Positions 25,007 through 33,213 of a DNA stretch of 64,000 nt are shown one piece after another (the first letter of the stretch is position 1; each line of letters begins with the position of its first letter). Source of the DNA: JAXLQL01 sp046331625 (GTDB taxonomy: Bacteria > Acidobacteriota > Terriglobia > Bryobacterales > Bryobacteraceae); NCBI GenBank assembly GCA_046331625.1, contig JAXLQL010000001.1, positions 62,001 to 126,000 of the forward strand. Reading direction: 5' to 3'. The notes beneath the pieces are model-generated. The model did not search any database. It had not been told where the DNA came from and was given only the letters and a program-made list of their open reading frames with translations. The position numbers and the translations under genes were made by a program.

Positions 25007-26779
25007 CTATCGCTCCCGGCGGTCTGTCTTGAAATGGATCACTTCTTCGATGGTCATCGTGGCGGCCGCGGCCTGACGATGGTAGTCGCTCAAACGCGAA
25101 CGCTCTTCGTCGTCGGCGATGGCCTTGACGCTCAAGCCGATCTTGCGGTCTGACTCCACCATCTTGATCACCTTGAAGTCGAGTTCAGCGCCCACCGGCA
25201 GTACCGGTTCGTCTTTTCCGCGACCCGGATCGTGAGGAACCTCGGAACCATGGCACAGCCCCTCGACTCCGGGAGCCAGTTCCACGAACACGCCGAAAGC
25301 CACGGCGCGCGTAACCCTGCCTTTCACGATGTCGCCGGGGTTGTGGGAATGGAAGAAGCTCTCCCAGGCGTCCGGCTGCAACTGCTTGATGCCAAGCGAC
25401 AACCGGCGATTGCCCGCGTCGATATTGAGGATCACGGCCTCGGTCATCTGGCCTTTTTTCAACACCTCAGACGGGTTCTTCACGCGCTTTGACCACGTCA
25501 TGTCGGAGATGTGGATCAGCCCGTCGATCCCTTCTTCCACTTCGATGAAGGCGCCGAACTCCGTCAGCTTGCGCACACGGCCGCGCACCACGGAACCAAT
25601 GCTGTAGCGTTCGGCTACCGTGGTCCAGGGGTCGGCTTCGAGTTGCTTGATCCCAAGCGAAACGCGATGGGCGTCGGGCTTCACTTCGAGCACCACGCAC
25701 TCCACCGTATCGCCGGCCTTGACGATCTTCGACGGGTGCTTCATGCGCCGCGACCACGTCATCTCGGAGATGTGGATGAGCCCTTCCACGCCGGCTTCCA
25801 GTTCCACGAAAGCGCCGTAGTCGGTGATGCTGACCACGCGGCCCACCACGCGCGACCCCACCGAGTAGCGTTCGGTGGCTATGGTCCACGGGTCAGGCTG
25901 GCATTGCTTCATGCCCAGCGAGATGCGTTCCTTGCCGCGGTCAAACTTCAGCACCTTGACAGTGACGTCTTGCCCCACCTGCAAAGCTTCGGAAGGATGC
26001 TGCACACGGCCATAGGAAATGTCACTCACATGGAGCAACCCGTCGATTCCGCCCAGGTCCACGAAGACGCCGTAGTCGGTGATGTTCTTCACCACACCCG
26101 TGACGATGCTGCCTTCGGCAAGCGTCTCGAGCGTCGCCGTCTTGCGATAGGTATTCTCTTCTTCGATGGCCGCTTTGCGGGAAACCACCACGTTTCCGCG
26201 GCGCCGGTTGAGCTTGACGATCTTGACCGCGATGTCTTGCCCAACCAGCGAATCGATGTCGTGAGAGGGGCGCGCATCCACTTGCGAACCCGGCATGAAC
26301 GCGACCACGCCGACGTCCACGGCCAAGCCGCCCTTGACGCGGCCGGTGACCCGGCCCGAAACGAGCAATCCGTCGCGGAACGCGGTCTCTAGAGTCGACC
26401 AGTTCTTGAGGCGCGATGCGCGGTCGTGCGAGAGCATGATGTAGCCCTCGACGGGAGCGGCATGGCGGTCGACCATGACTTCGATCTCGTCGCCCGGCTG
26501 GAGATCGAACGTGCCATCAGCGTTCTCGAGTTGGGAACGCGGCACCAAGCCTTCCGACTTGTACCCGATGTCGACGAAGACATCTTTGCCGGAGATCTTG
26601 ACGATGCGCCCGGTGAGCACCTCGCCTGCGGAGAGGGGAGCAAAATGCGAGGGGAACTCATCGAGCATTTGCTCGAGATCTTCGCCTTCGACGCTTTGTT
26701 GCCAGTCGATTTCGTCCGGGTGGGCCGGATCGGGCGGGGCTGGCATCCCCGGTTTGAGATCTTCTTGGTTGCTCGACAT
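25007..26779 (-). CDS. rpsA: 30S ribosomal protein S1
   Basis: A 590-residue protein with six S1 RNA-binding domains in a row. Successive domain starts read GEVLTGRIVKISGKDVFVDI, GLLVSGRVTGRVKGGLAVDV, GSIVTGVVKNITDYGVFVDL, GSRVVGRVVSITDYGAFVEL, GSVVRGRVRKLTEFGAFIEV and GDIVKGRVTRAVAFGVFVEL. The first 45 residues are acidic and proline-rich, and the last 45 form a short helical tail. S1 helps messenger RNAs bind the 30S subunit. The length is slightly above the 557 residues of E. coli. A strong promoter lies about 130 bases upstream, leaving a leader of roughly 120 bases that could serve autoregulation, which is known for S1. Confidence 0.97.
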   Translation of the reverse strand: MSSNQEDLKPGMPAPPDPAHPDEIDWQQSVEGEDLEQMLDEFPSHFAPLSAGEVLTGRIVKISGKDVFVDIGYKSEGLVPRSQLENADGTFDLQPGDEIEVMVDRHAAPVEGYIMLSHDRASRLKNWSTLETAFRDGLLVSGRVTGRVKGGLAVDVGVVAFMPGSQVDARPSHDIDSLVGQDIAVKIVKLNRRRGNVVVSRKAAIEEENTYRKTATLETLAEGSIVTGVVKNITDYGVFVDLGGIDGLLHVSDISYGRVQHPSEALQVGQDVTVKVLKFDRGKERISLGMKQCQPDPWTIATERYSVGSRVVGRVVSITDYGAFVELEAGVEGLIHISEMTWSRRMKHPSKIVKAGDTVECVVLEVKPDAHRVSLGIKQLEADPWTTVAERYSIGSVVRGRVRKLTEFGAFIEVEEGIDGLIHISDMTWSKRVKNPSEVLKKGQMTEAVILNIDAGNRRLSLGIKQLQPDAWESFFHSHNPGDIVKGRVTRAVAFGVFVELAPGVEGLCHGSEVPHDPGRGKDEPVLPVGAELDFKVIKMVESDRKIGLSVKAIADDEERSRLSDYHRQAAAATMTIEEVIHFKTDRRER

Positions 26780-26905
26780 TGCCGAGTCTCCGAATCACGT
26801 CCTGACGCTTCGGCGGTCAGGGTGGCCTCTTCCTTCAACGGTGAAGCTCCGGGGCCTCAAACGGAGAGATCTGCTTCAACCCGTTGAAAGAAATGGTACT
26901 TCAGA

Positions 26906-26934
26906 ACTATAGCCGAGGGTGCGGGGGAAGTCAA
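26906..26934 (-). promoter_or_regulatory. sigma-70 promoter of rpsA
   Basis: On the minus strand TTGACT (26929-26934), a 17-base spacer and TATAGT (26906-26911) form a near-consensus promoter. The transcript would start near 26899, about 120 bases before the rpsA ATG. The rest of the 265-base gap (26780-27044) shows no gene. Confidence 0.75.
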
Positions 26935-27044
26935 CCGCGAGTTTGCTACAGATTCGTCAATCGGCCCTATGCCCGCCCGGCGGCGGCGAGCGCAAACTTC
27001 TCAAACCATTACGCCTACGACTGCTGGGCCGCACCCATGCGCCG

Positions 27045-28172
27045 TCAAACTTTGATGAACACGCGGCGTTGATACAGCCAGTGGCACACGTACCAGATCA
27101 CTCCAAACGTGGCCGTAGCGTGCAGTACCGGAGCCAGCGTCCCGATCCATTCGAATTTTCCCGTGAACACGCCCACGGCCCGGTGGATCCCGCCCCGGCA
27201 TAGCTGAAACACGCAGTAGGCGAAGATCGAATTCATGCCCACCACCACCATCGGGAACGCCAAGCGCCGGTAGCCGCGCATATCGACCAGCCACAGCATC
27301 GCCGCCAGACCGAGCAATACCCAGCCGAGACTGTAGATGGTGAACGAAGGGGTCCAGATGCGCTTCACCATCGGGTTCACCAGTGCCAGCGCCAAGCCGC
27401 CGGCCAGACATCCGAGCGCCGAGAACACGATGATGCGGAGCTTTTCCATCTGGGTGCGTTCCGAGCGGAGGAGCAGCCCGGCCCATACGCCGGCGAGCGT
27501 CGTAACCGTGCTGGAAATGAAGTTGATGGTGACGTAGTATCCCGAGTAGTTTCGGCCGAGCAGCCACTGGTCGATCACTTGGCCGATGTTGCCCGTCTGC
27601 GCAAATGCTCCGCCGGAGGCGGGAAAAGCGAGGAACAGTCCCCAGTGCAGGCCGAGCAACGCCGCGGCGCTCACCGCCTGCCAGACGAACGGAAGCTGCA
27701 TGATCAGAAAACTGAGCGTGTAGGTGAAGGCGATCTGGCTCAGCACGTTGATCAAGCCGAACTCGAATTTGTTGGATTGCACCGCAGTGAACAGTTGGCT
27801 CAAGAACACCAGCACCACCGCGCGCCAAGCCACATGCCCGAAGTTCGCGCCGAATCCCGCGCCCTGCGCCGCGCGCTTGGCAAACGAGAACGGCATCGCC
27901 ACGCCCACCATGAACATGAACGCCGGCTGGATCAGATCCCACAGCACCAGGCCTTCCCAAGCCACGTGGTCCACTTGATGTGCGACATGTCCCCAGATGG
28001 GATGTTGCTTCAAGGCGCCGAATCCGAAGCCGGTGGAAACGAGCAGGATCATGATCAAACCGCGGTAGGCATCGAGTGCGGTGGAGCGCTCGCTTCGCGC
28101 CGGCCGGGGCTGCGGCGCCGCCTCCTGCACCTGCTCGATGGGAGGCGTGAGTACGGTTGCCATGGCGAGCAT
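27045..28172 (-). CDS. integral membrane protein, HGSNAT/DUF5009-like acyltransferase
   Basis: About 375 residues with some ten membrane helices. After a short cytoplasmic head comes RSTALDAYRGLIMILLV, the signature start of the heparan-alpha-glucosaminide N-acetyltransferase / DUF5009 family, followed by WDLIQPAFMFMVGVAMPFSF and HVAWRAVVLVFLSQLF. Members are thought to transfer acetyl groups across the membrane to sugars. I choose the ATG at 28172; an ATG at 28163 and a GTG at 28208 are alternatives. Downstream of it is the rpsA leader; upstream is the VOC gene on the same strand. Substrate not shown. Confidence 0.85.
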   Translation of the reverse strand: MLAMATVLTPPIEQVQEAAPQPRPARSERSTALDAYRGLIMILLVSTGFGFGALKQHPIWGHVAHQVDHVAWEGLVLWDLIQPAFMFMVGVAMPFSFAKRAAQGAGFGANFGHVAWRAVVLVFLSQLFTAVQSNKFEFGLINVLSQIAFTYTLSFLIMQLPFVWQAVSAAALLGLHWGLFLAFPASGGAFAQTGNIGQVIDQWLLGRNYSGYYVTINFISSTVTTLAGVWAGLLLRSERTQMEKLRIIVFSALGCLAGGLALALVNPMVKRIWTPSFTIYSLGWVLLGLAAMLWLVDMRGYRRLAFPMVVVGMNSIFAYCVFQLCRGGIHRAVGVFTGKFEWIGTLAPVLHATATFGVIWYVCHWLYQRRVFIKV

Positions 28173-28204
28173 TGTATCTCGCCCAGCCAAAGAAAGGAAC
28201 CTCC

Positions 28205-28576
28205 TCACTCTCTAGAGTGAGCGTCGTACTGCATCGCTCCCACCAGGTTGCCCTCCGGATCCTGGAAGAACAGCAAGGTTCCCACGCCGGGGATGGTTAC
28301 CTTCGGCATCACCACCTTCCCGCCACCGGCCTCGATCGCACGCTGCGTGGCGTCGATATCGCTCACGCCGAACGTGCATTCCATGCCGGTCATACGAACG
28401 CCGGGTACCAGCTCACGCCGCTTCTGAATCGCACCATCGACACCCGAGTCCGTGGTGCGGAAGAAGCCAGGAGGTCCCCAAGGCGAGAAGCGCCATCCGA
28501 ATACACTCTCGTAGAACCGCTTGGCGCGGTCGACATCGTCACAATTGATCGCAAAGTGCCGTAGTGGATCTGCCAT
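28205..28576 (-). CDS. VOC family (glyoxalase/bleomycin resistance fold) protein
   Basis: A 123-residue single-domain protein starting at the ATG 28576 (MADPLRHFAI). It shows the paired beta-alpha-beta units of the vicinal oxygen chelate fold: HFAINCDDVDRAKRFYESVF in the first half, then ECTFGVSDIDATQRAIEAGG and the closing LLFFQDPEGNLVGAMQYD with the metal-type glutamate. Such proteins include glyoxalase-like and antibiotic-binding proteins; the specific activity is not evident. It is transcribed divergently from the AraC-type regulator gene, with 54 bases between, so that regulator may control it. Confidence 0.9.
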   Translation of the reverse strand: MADPLRHFAINCDDVDRAKRFYESVFGWRFSPWGPPGFFRTTDSGVDGAIQKRRELVPGVRMTGMECTFGVSDIDATQRAIEAGGGKVVMPKVTIPGVGTLLFFQDPEGNLVGAMQYDAHSRE

Positions 28577-28630
28577 GTCCTCAATCGTAGCCCGGGCAGC
28601 CGTGGCGAGCTTTCGATATTCTGACAAAGC

Positions 28631-29437
28631 GTGTCGAAATCCCGCCAATCGGCAAACGATCCGTCTCTGGTCAGGACGTTCGGCCTCACCTTTCACTCCC
28701 CTCGTCGATTCACCTATCCGGCCCCGGGTTGGGATCAGCTCGTCCACGCCACGCGCGGATCGCTGACCGTACACACTTCCGAAGGTTCGTGGGTAGTGGC
28801 GGCGAACCGCGCGCTGTGGGTGCCTTCCGGCAAGGATGCCGAGTTCGAGGTTCGCGGCGCGGCGGCAATGCGCAGTCTCTACTTCCGGATCCGAGCCGTG
28901 CAAACGCTGCCGCGCAATTGTTGCATGGTCAACATCTCGCCGCTGCTACGCGAGCTGATCGTCTGCGCTGTTTCCCAGGGCGCGCTCGATCGGCGTATCG
29001 CCGAGCACCGCCGTCTGGCGGGAGTAGTGATGGATCAGATGCGAGTGCTTCCATCGGCGCCGCTGCAACTTCCGATGCCCCAGGATGCCCGAGCTCGCCT
29101 CGCCGCCGAGCGCTTGCTGCGGGACCCGGCCACTCCCTGCATCGAAAGCCTCGCCAGGCATTGCGGCGCGAGTTCCCGCACGCTCGAGAGACTGTTTCGC
29201 GACGAAACCGGCCTCAGCGCCGGAGTCTGGATCCGGCGCGCTCGATTGCTTGGCGCGCTGCAACGGCTGGCGGAAGGCAACAGCGTAACCGCCGTTGCCG
29301 CGGAGTGCGGATACGCTACCACCAGCGCTTTCGTCTCGATGTTCCGGCGCGAGATCGGCTCCACGCCGGGCCGCTACTTCCATCCCGGCTCGCCCACCGC
29401 TTCCGAATCTGTTGCATTCAAAAGAAAAAACGGCTAG
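28631..29437 (+). CDS. AraC family transcriptional regulator
   Basis: A 268-residue regulator starting at a GTG. The N-terminal half is a cupin-like sensing domain (GSLTVHTSEGSWVVAANRAL followed by WVPSGKDAEFEVRG). The C-terminal 100 residues contain the two AraC helix-turn-helix units: IESLARHCGASSRTLERLFR and NSVTAVAAECGYATTSAFVS, ending MFRREIGSTPGRYF. It is divergent from the VOC protein gene and its 3' end overlaps the promoter region of infC. Inducer unknown. Confidence 0.93.
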   Translation: MSKSRQSANDPSLVRTFGLTFHSPRRFTYPAPGWDQLVHATRGSLTVHTSEGSWVVAANRALWVPSGKDAEFEVRGAAAMRSLYFRIRAVQTLPRNCCMVNISPLLRELIVCAVSQGALDRRIAEHRRLAGVVMDQMRVLPSAPLQLPMPQDARARLAAERLLRDPATPCIESLARHCGASSRTLERLFRDETGLSAGVWIRRARLLGALQRLAEGNSVTAVAAECGYATTSAFVSMFRREIGSTPGRYFHPGSPTASESVAFKRKNG

Positions 29438-29440
29438 TAT
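29412..29440 (+). promoter_or_regulatory. sigma-70 promoter of infC
   Basis: TTGCAT (29412-29417), 17 bases of A-rich spacer and TAGTAT (29435-29440). It overlaps the end of the AraC-type gene and predicts a leader of about 19 bases before the IF-3 start. Confidence 0.6.
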
Positions 29441-29465
29441 CGGGGGAGTACAACGTTCCTATTGA

Positions 29466-30074
29466 ATGTATCCTCCAAGAAACTTTCCCCCTCGTGGCCC
29501 ACGCGTCAGAGTCCGTGAAAATGTAAACGAAGCCATCCGCTCCCCTGAGGTGCGTGCTGTCTTCCCAGACGGCAACGTCGCCGTGATGCCTACGCGAGAA
29601 GCCGTGGCCAAAGCCAAGGAACTCGGCCTTGACCTCATCGTGATCTCACCCACGTCCGATCCGCCCGTCGCCAAAGCGATGGACTACGGACAGTGGCAGT
29701 ACGAGAACAAGAAGAAGGCGCATGACGCTCGCAAGAAGCAGCACGTCATCCTCGTGAAGGAAGTCAAGTTCCGGCCCAACACAGACGACCACGACTACGA
29801 GTTCAAGAAGAACCACGCCGTCCGCTTCCTGAAAGAAGGCAATCGCGTGAAGGCAGTGGTGCAGTTCCGTGGCCGCGAGATCGCGCACGTCGACCTCGGA
29901 GCGAAGCTCCTACGCCGCTTGGCGCAAGACCTGGATGGCGTCGGCCAGGTGGAAGGCCAGATGCGCCTGGAAGGCAAGTTCTACCACGTCATCCTGAGCC
30001 CGACGAAAGCAGCCGCCCCGGCCAAACCCAAGCAGGAAGGCGGTTCGGCGCCACCCGAGCCCAAGCCGCAATAG
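29466..30074 (+). CDS. infC: translation initiation factor IF-3
   Basis: A 202-residue protein with the IF-3 N-terminal domain (VRENVNEAIRSPEVRAVFPD), the Lys/Arg-rich linker (YENKKKAHDARKKQ) and the C-terminal domain (VKEVKFRPNTDDHDYEFKKN, RVKAVVQFRGREIAH). It binds the 30S subunit and checks start codons. The start is an ordinary ATG rather than the AUU known from other bacteria. The usual partners rpmI and rplT do not follow; the downstream gene is on the opposite strand. The C-terminus has a Pro/Ala-rich extension beyond the standard length. Confidence 0.96.
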   Translation: MYPPRNFPPRGPRVRVRENVNEAIRSPEVRAVFPDGNVAVMPTREAVAKAKELGLDLIVISPTSDPPVAKAMDYGQWQYENKKKAHDARKKQHVILVKEVKFRPNTDDHDYEFKKNHAVRFLKEGNRVKAVVQFRGREIAHVDLGAKLLRRLAQDLDGVGQVEGQMRLEGKFYHVILSPTKAAAPAKPKQEGGSAPPEPKPQ

Positions 30075-30083
30075 CGAAGCCGC

Positions 30084-30584
30084 TCAGTAGACCTGAAAGC
30101 AGAACACTCGATTGTCGCCCTGCGGCGTCAGGCAGTATTCGCCCGGCTCGAGAATCTCGCCGACCTCAACCCGGTACAAGCCAGCTTCGAGCCTCGTGAC
30201 TCCAAGCCGGAGCGGGCGCGCCGTATCCTTTCCACGCTTCTTCGGGTTGTTCGGCACGCTCACTTCTCGCCCGCCGTTCTTCACGCTCATCTTGTAGAGC
30301 TCGAGTTTCTCAGCGGACAACTTCTCCGCAGAGAGTAGGAAGATCGGCTCCGGCAGCGGAGTCTTCGCGGTGGAGGAAGCGCCCGAGAGCACATTGGCCA
30401 CTTCGTCTTTTCGCTTGTCTTCGCGGGCTTCGCCCACTTCGGTGGGAATCAGCTCGGTGGCGTGGAGCAGATAGGGAAGGTCCGGCTTGGGCGGACGCGG
30501 CCCCGAGTATCCCTTCTTCGATTGCGCCAGCACACAAGCGGCGAGCAGGACCGTGGAAAGTGCGATTCGGACGGGCGTACGCAT
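30084..30584 (-). CDS. secreted protein of unknown function
   Basis: A 166-residue protein with a clear signal peptide (RIALSTVLLAACVLAQ). The mature part begins with a Pro/Lys-rich stretch (GYSGPRPPKPDLPYLLHATE), has a helical Lys/Glu-rich middle, and ends in a beta-rich section with LEAGLYRVEVGEILEPGEYC. I do not recognise the family. It is convergent with infC, only 9 bases apart at the 3' ends, and lies downstream of the HAD hydrolase gene on the same strand. Confidence 0.75.
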   Translation of the reverse strand: MRTPVRIALSTVLLAACVLAQSKKGYSGPRPPKPDLPYLLHATELIPTEVGEAREDKRKDEVANVLSGASSTAKTPLPEPIFLLSAEKLSAEKLELYKMSVKNGGREVSVPNNPKKRGKDTARPLRLGVTRLEAGLYRVEVGEILEPGEYCLTPQGDNRVFCFQVY

Positions 30585-30606
30585 AAGCTCCTCTATTGTA
30601 GACGCG

Positions 30607-31254
30607 TCAACGTCCGAGAGGTTGCAGGGAAGCGAGCCACTCGGCTACGCGCGGATCGGTGAAATCAGCTACGTTGAGGTCCGCATCGGCAAGGGAGGGC
30701 AGCGTGGTGGTGAGCCCCATCACGCGCATCCCGGCGCGCCGGGCCGCCTCCACGCCAGCGCGAGAGTCCTCGAAAACCACGCAGTCGCCCGGATCTACGC
30801 CCAGTTGCGCGGCGGCTTTGAGAAAGACCTCGGGAGCGGGCTTCGGCTTTTCCACTTGGCCGCCATCCACCGCGGCGCGAAAGTAATGGCGGATGCCGGC
30901 GCCATCGAGAACGAAGTCGATGTTCGGGCGCTCGGCGTTGGACGCCACGGCTTTCGGCACGCCTTCGCACGCGGCCAGGATCTGCCGGATGCCGGGCACC
31001 AGCCAACGTTCGAGCTCCGGCGCCATGAGTTCGCGATAGAGCCGCTCTTTGGCGGCGCCGTGTTCGAAGACCTCGGCCGCGGTCAGGCCCGGACCGAAGT
31101 AGTCGAGCACGATCTCGTCATTGCGCTTGCCGTGCATGCGGTGCTCGATTTCGCCAGGGTCGATGCCGTGCCGGCCGAGGTAGATCTCCCAGGCGCGATT
31201 GTGGAGCGGAGTGGAGTGAATGATGACGCCGTCCATGTCGAAAAGGATCGCCAT
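30607..31254 (-). CDS. HAD superfamily hydrolase, beta-phosphoglucomutase-like
   Basis: About 215 residues from the ATG at 31254; an upstream ATG at 31302 in the same frame cannot be excluded. HAD motif I is LFDMDGVIIHS with the two aspartates, motif II is the serine in VASNAE, motif III the lysine in VEKPKPAPEVF, and motif IV the acidic pair in CVVFEDSRAG. The helical cap between motifs I and II makes it subclass I, like beta-phosphoglucomutase and phosphoglycolate phosphatase. It hydrolyses or isomerises a phosphorylated small molecule. Immediately upstream begins the array of nuclease-gene fragments. Confidence 0.9.
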   Translation of the reverse strand: MAILFDMDGVIIHSTPLHNRAWEIYLGRHGIDPGEIEHRMHGKRNDEIVLDYFGPGLTAAEVFEHGAAKERLYRELMAPELERWLVPGIRQILAACEGVPKAVASNAERPNIDFVLDGAGIRHYFRAAVDGGQVEKPKPAPEVFLKAAAQLGVDPGDCVVFEDSRAGVEAARRAGMRVMGLTTTLPSLADADLNVADFTDPRVAEWLASLQPLGR

Positions 31255-31366
31255 GCCCGGCGCGAGGATGCGCTTGCCGTCAGTCAAGTTCGAGCGTAGC
31301 ATGCGGGTGAACGAACAGCCGCAAGGCGGGGCGCGAGACAACGCACGAGATTCGCATCCGCCATTG

Positions 31367-32009
31367 AAACAAATCCCTAGAGAAACGTTTCAAACATTCC
31401 GATAGATGAGCGTGCGCACGCAAACGCTTCTCGTCCTCGCCGCTCATGCTCCGCCCGCTCAGCCGGACCGCTTCGGTCTCCCGCCTGCGAAATCCCGGGC
31501 CAGAACGCAGACATCGCAAAGTTCCTGCCGATTGCGCCGTGCCGGCTACGCACGCAAACGCTTCCCGTCCTCGCCGCTCACGCTCTGCTCGCTCAGCCGG
31601 ACCGCTTCGGCCTCCCGCCTGCGAAATCCCGGGCCAGAACGCAGACGTCGCAGAGCTCCTCCCGATTGCGTCGCGCCGTCCATGGGGAAACTCTCGCCCG
31701 AAGCGGCCGGCGGACTTCCGGCGGCTAATTCAAAACAAATCCCTAAAGAAACGTTTCAAACATTCCGATAGATGAGTGTGCGCACGCAAACGCTTCTCGT
31801 CCTCGCCGCTCACGCTCTGCTCGCTCAGCCGGACCGCTTCGGCCTCCCGCCTGCGAACTCCCGAGCCAGAACGCAGACGTCGCAGAGCTCCTCCCGATTG
31901 CGTCGTGCCGTCCACGGGAAAACTCTCGCCCGAAGCGGCCGGCGGACCTCCGGCGGCTAATTCGAAACAAATCCCTAAAGAAACGTTTCAAACATTCCGA
32001 TAGATCAGT
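31367..32009 (+). repeat. tandem array of the upstream region and 5' end of the nuclease gene
   Basis: Three partial copies precede the functional gene. The anchor cgcacgcaaacg lies at 31415, 31549, 31781 and, in the gene, 32013, giving steps of 134, 232 and 232 bases. A full unit has the leader ccctaaagaaacgtttcaaa, a start region, the signal-peptide coding part and a diverged tail. Copies keep an ATG (31406, 31772) but carry CCC where the gene has CCCC (32078-32081), so they are frameshifted just after the codons for FGLP. The intact gene has ATC where the copies have ATG. The 755-base gap 31255-32009 holds little else. Confidence 0.9.
31969..32009 (+). promoter_or_regulatory. conserved leader element of nuclease genes
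   Basis: The string CCTAAAGAAACGTT lies 22 bases before the GTG start here and 23 bases before the GTG of the second nuclease gene (59336, minus strand). Both leaders also hold GTTTCAAAC. Two earlier copies of the motif precede the gene fragments in the array. Its role as promoter or operator is inferred from conservation. Confidence 0.5.
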
Positions 32010-32789
32010 GTGCGCACGCAAACGATTCTCGTCCTCGCCGCTCACGCTCTGCTCGCTCAGCCGGACCGCTTCGGCCTCCCCGCCTGCGAAATCCCAGGCC
32101 AGGAGTTGGCCATCCGCTCTGCATTCGTCCTCTGCCACAGCGCCTCGCTCCGAGTCCCCGTGTGGACCGCCTACGAGATCACTCCCGAGCGTCTGAACGG
32201 CGAGGCGCAGCGTCCGCGCCACTTCCGCCGCGACCATGCTCTCTCTCAACCCGGAGCCTCCGACTCCGACTACCGCAATTCAGGTTTTTCGCGTGGTCAT
32301 CTCGTCCCCGCCTCCGACATGGCTTGGAGCGAAGACGCGCTCCGCGATTCCTTCCTGCTCTCGAACGTAGTGCCGCAAAACGCCGCGCTCAACTCGGGAA
32401 AATGGCGCGTGCTCGAAACCGCCGTGCGCAAGCTTGCTGCCGGCGCGGACTTCGTCCTCGTCTTCACCGGACCCGTCTTCTGCCCTGACGACGTACGCAT
32501 CGGAGCCAATCAGGTCGCCGTGCCCTGTCAGCTCTTCAAGGTGGTCGTGGCCGGCCGCGGACCGGACATCCACGCCTTCGCCGCAATTCTTCCCAATGGC
32601 TACAATCCCGCTGAGCCGCTCGCCCACTTCGCGTGCTCGATTGCCGAAGTGGAACGCCGCACCGGGCTCGACTTCCTCAGCGCCTTGTCCAGTAGCGAAC
32701 AACGGGAACTCGAGTCCACCGCCGGACCGCTTCCCGCATTCGGGAATACCGGCTCGGAGAGTGCATCGCCGTCGAATTCTGGCGAGTGA
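32010..32789 (+). CDS. secreted DNA/RNA non-specific endonuclease (NUC family), locus 1
   Basis: A 259-residue protein. The signal peptide is RTQTILVLAAHALLAQ. The beta-beta-alpha-metal nuclease domain has the catalytic stretch SGFSRGHLVPASDM with the general-base histidine at residue 97, and the metal-binding/structural signature LLSNVVPQNAALNSGKW. It also has FTGPVFCPDD as in the family. Such enzymes degrade DNA and RNA outside the cell. Two cysteines in the N-terminal region (C26, C42) may form a disulfide. The start is a GTG at 32010 because the upstream ATG seen in the duplicated copies is ATC here. A close relative is at 58596-59336. The last 40 residues are Ser/Gly-rich and unlike the rest of the family. 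Confidence 0.9.
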   Translation: MRTQTILVLAAHALLAQPDRFGLPACEIPGQELAIRSAFVLCHSASLRVPVWTAYEITPERLNGEAQRPRHFRRDHALSQPGASDSDYRNSGFSRGHLVPASDMAWSEDALRDSFLLSNVVPQNAALNSGKWRVLETAVRKLAAGADFVLVFTGPVFCPDDVRIGANQVAVPCQLFKVVVAGRGPDIHAFAAILPNGYNPAEPLAHFACSIAEVERRTGLDFLSALSSSEQRELESTAGPLPAFGNTGSESASPSNSGE

Positions 32790-33213
32790 TCATCGGTCTC
32801 CACAATCCATCGTCATCAATTCCACCACTATCAAGGCGGCGCGCGAAGTGGCCTACGCCCGCCGACAAGGAACTCGCCGGCTGGCGTCGTTCGATTGGAA
32901 CCGGCTCGATCCTCGCTATCAGGCGCTGGGGCAGGATCCGAAATACGCGCGTGACGAATCCATTCCGCGGCCTCGCGAGCTCGATCCACCGCTCGGTCAC
33001 CGTTCGTGCCGGGAAGCGATTCGCGTGGGATCATCTTCGCGGCCGCATACACGCGGGAAAAGTGGTCAGGCGCAGCGACGGCGCGCGTCTTCGGCGTCAA
33101 CATGGGCGTTGCGGGCAACATAGGCGTTGCGGGCACTCGCGGGCGGCAGCATATCTCTGTTAAGATTCTTCCGAAGCAAGTCCATCGAACAATCATGGAG
33201 GTTCTCGAGACCG
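32790..33213. other. gap without a convincing gene
   Basis: Open frames exist on both strands, but none has a recognisable domain, a good start or a clear coding pattern. A 13-base direct repeat (ggcgttgcgggca) occurs at 33105-33117 and 33123-33135, just upstream of the LRR gene. It may be a decayed remnant between two unrelated genes. Confidence 0.5.

Noticed and set aside
29455..29470. Non-canonical ATT start for infC
   Set aside because: The ATT at 29461 is out of frame with the IF-3 sequence; the ATG at 29466 is in frame.
31406..31960. Small secreted peptides encoded by the repeat copies
   Set aside because: They begin like the nuclease signal peptide but run into a shifted frame after FGLP; better explained as broken gene fragments.
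31367..32009. CRISPR array
   Set aside because: Units are 134-232 bases, contain coding sequence and lack short repeats with unique spacers; they are copies of the downstream gene's 5' end.
32786..33163. A gene between the nuclease and LRR genes
   Set aside because: Overlapping open frames on both strands, no recognisable domain, no ribosome binding site; likely chance frames in GC-rich DNA.
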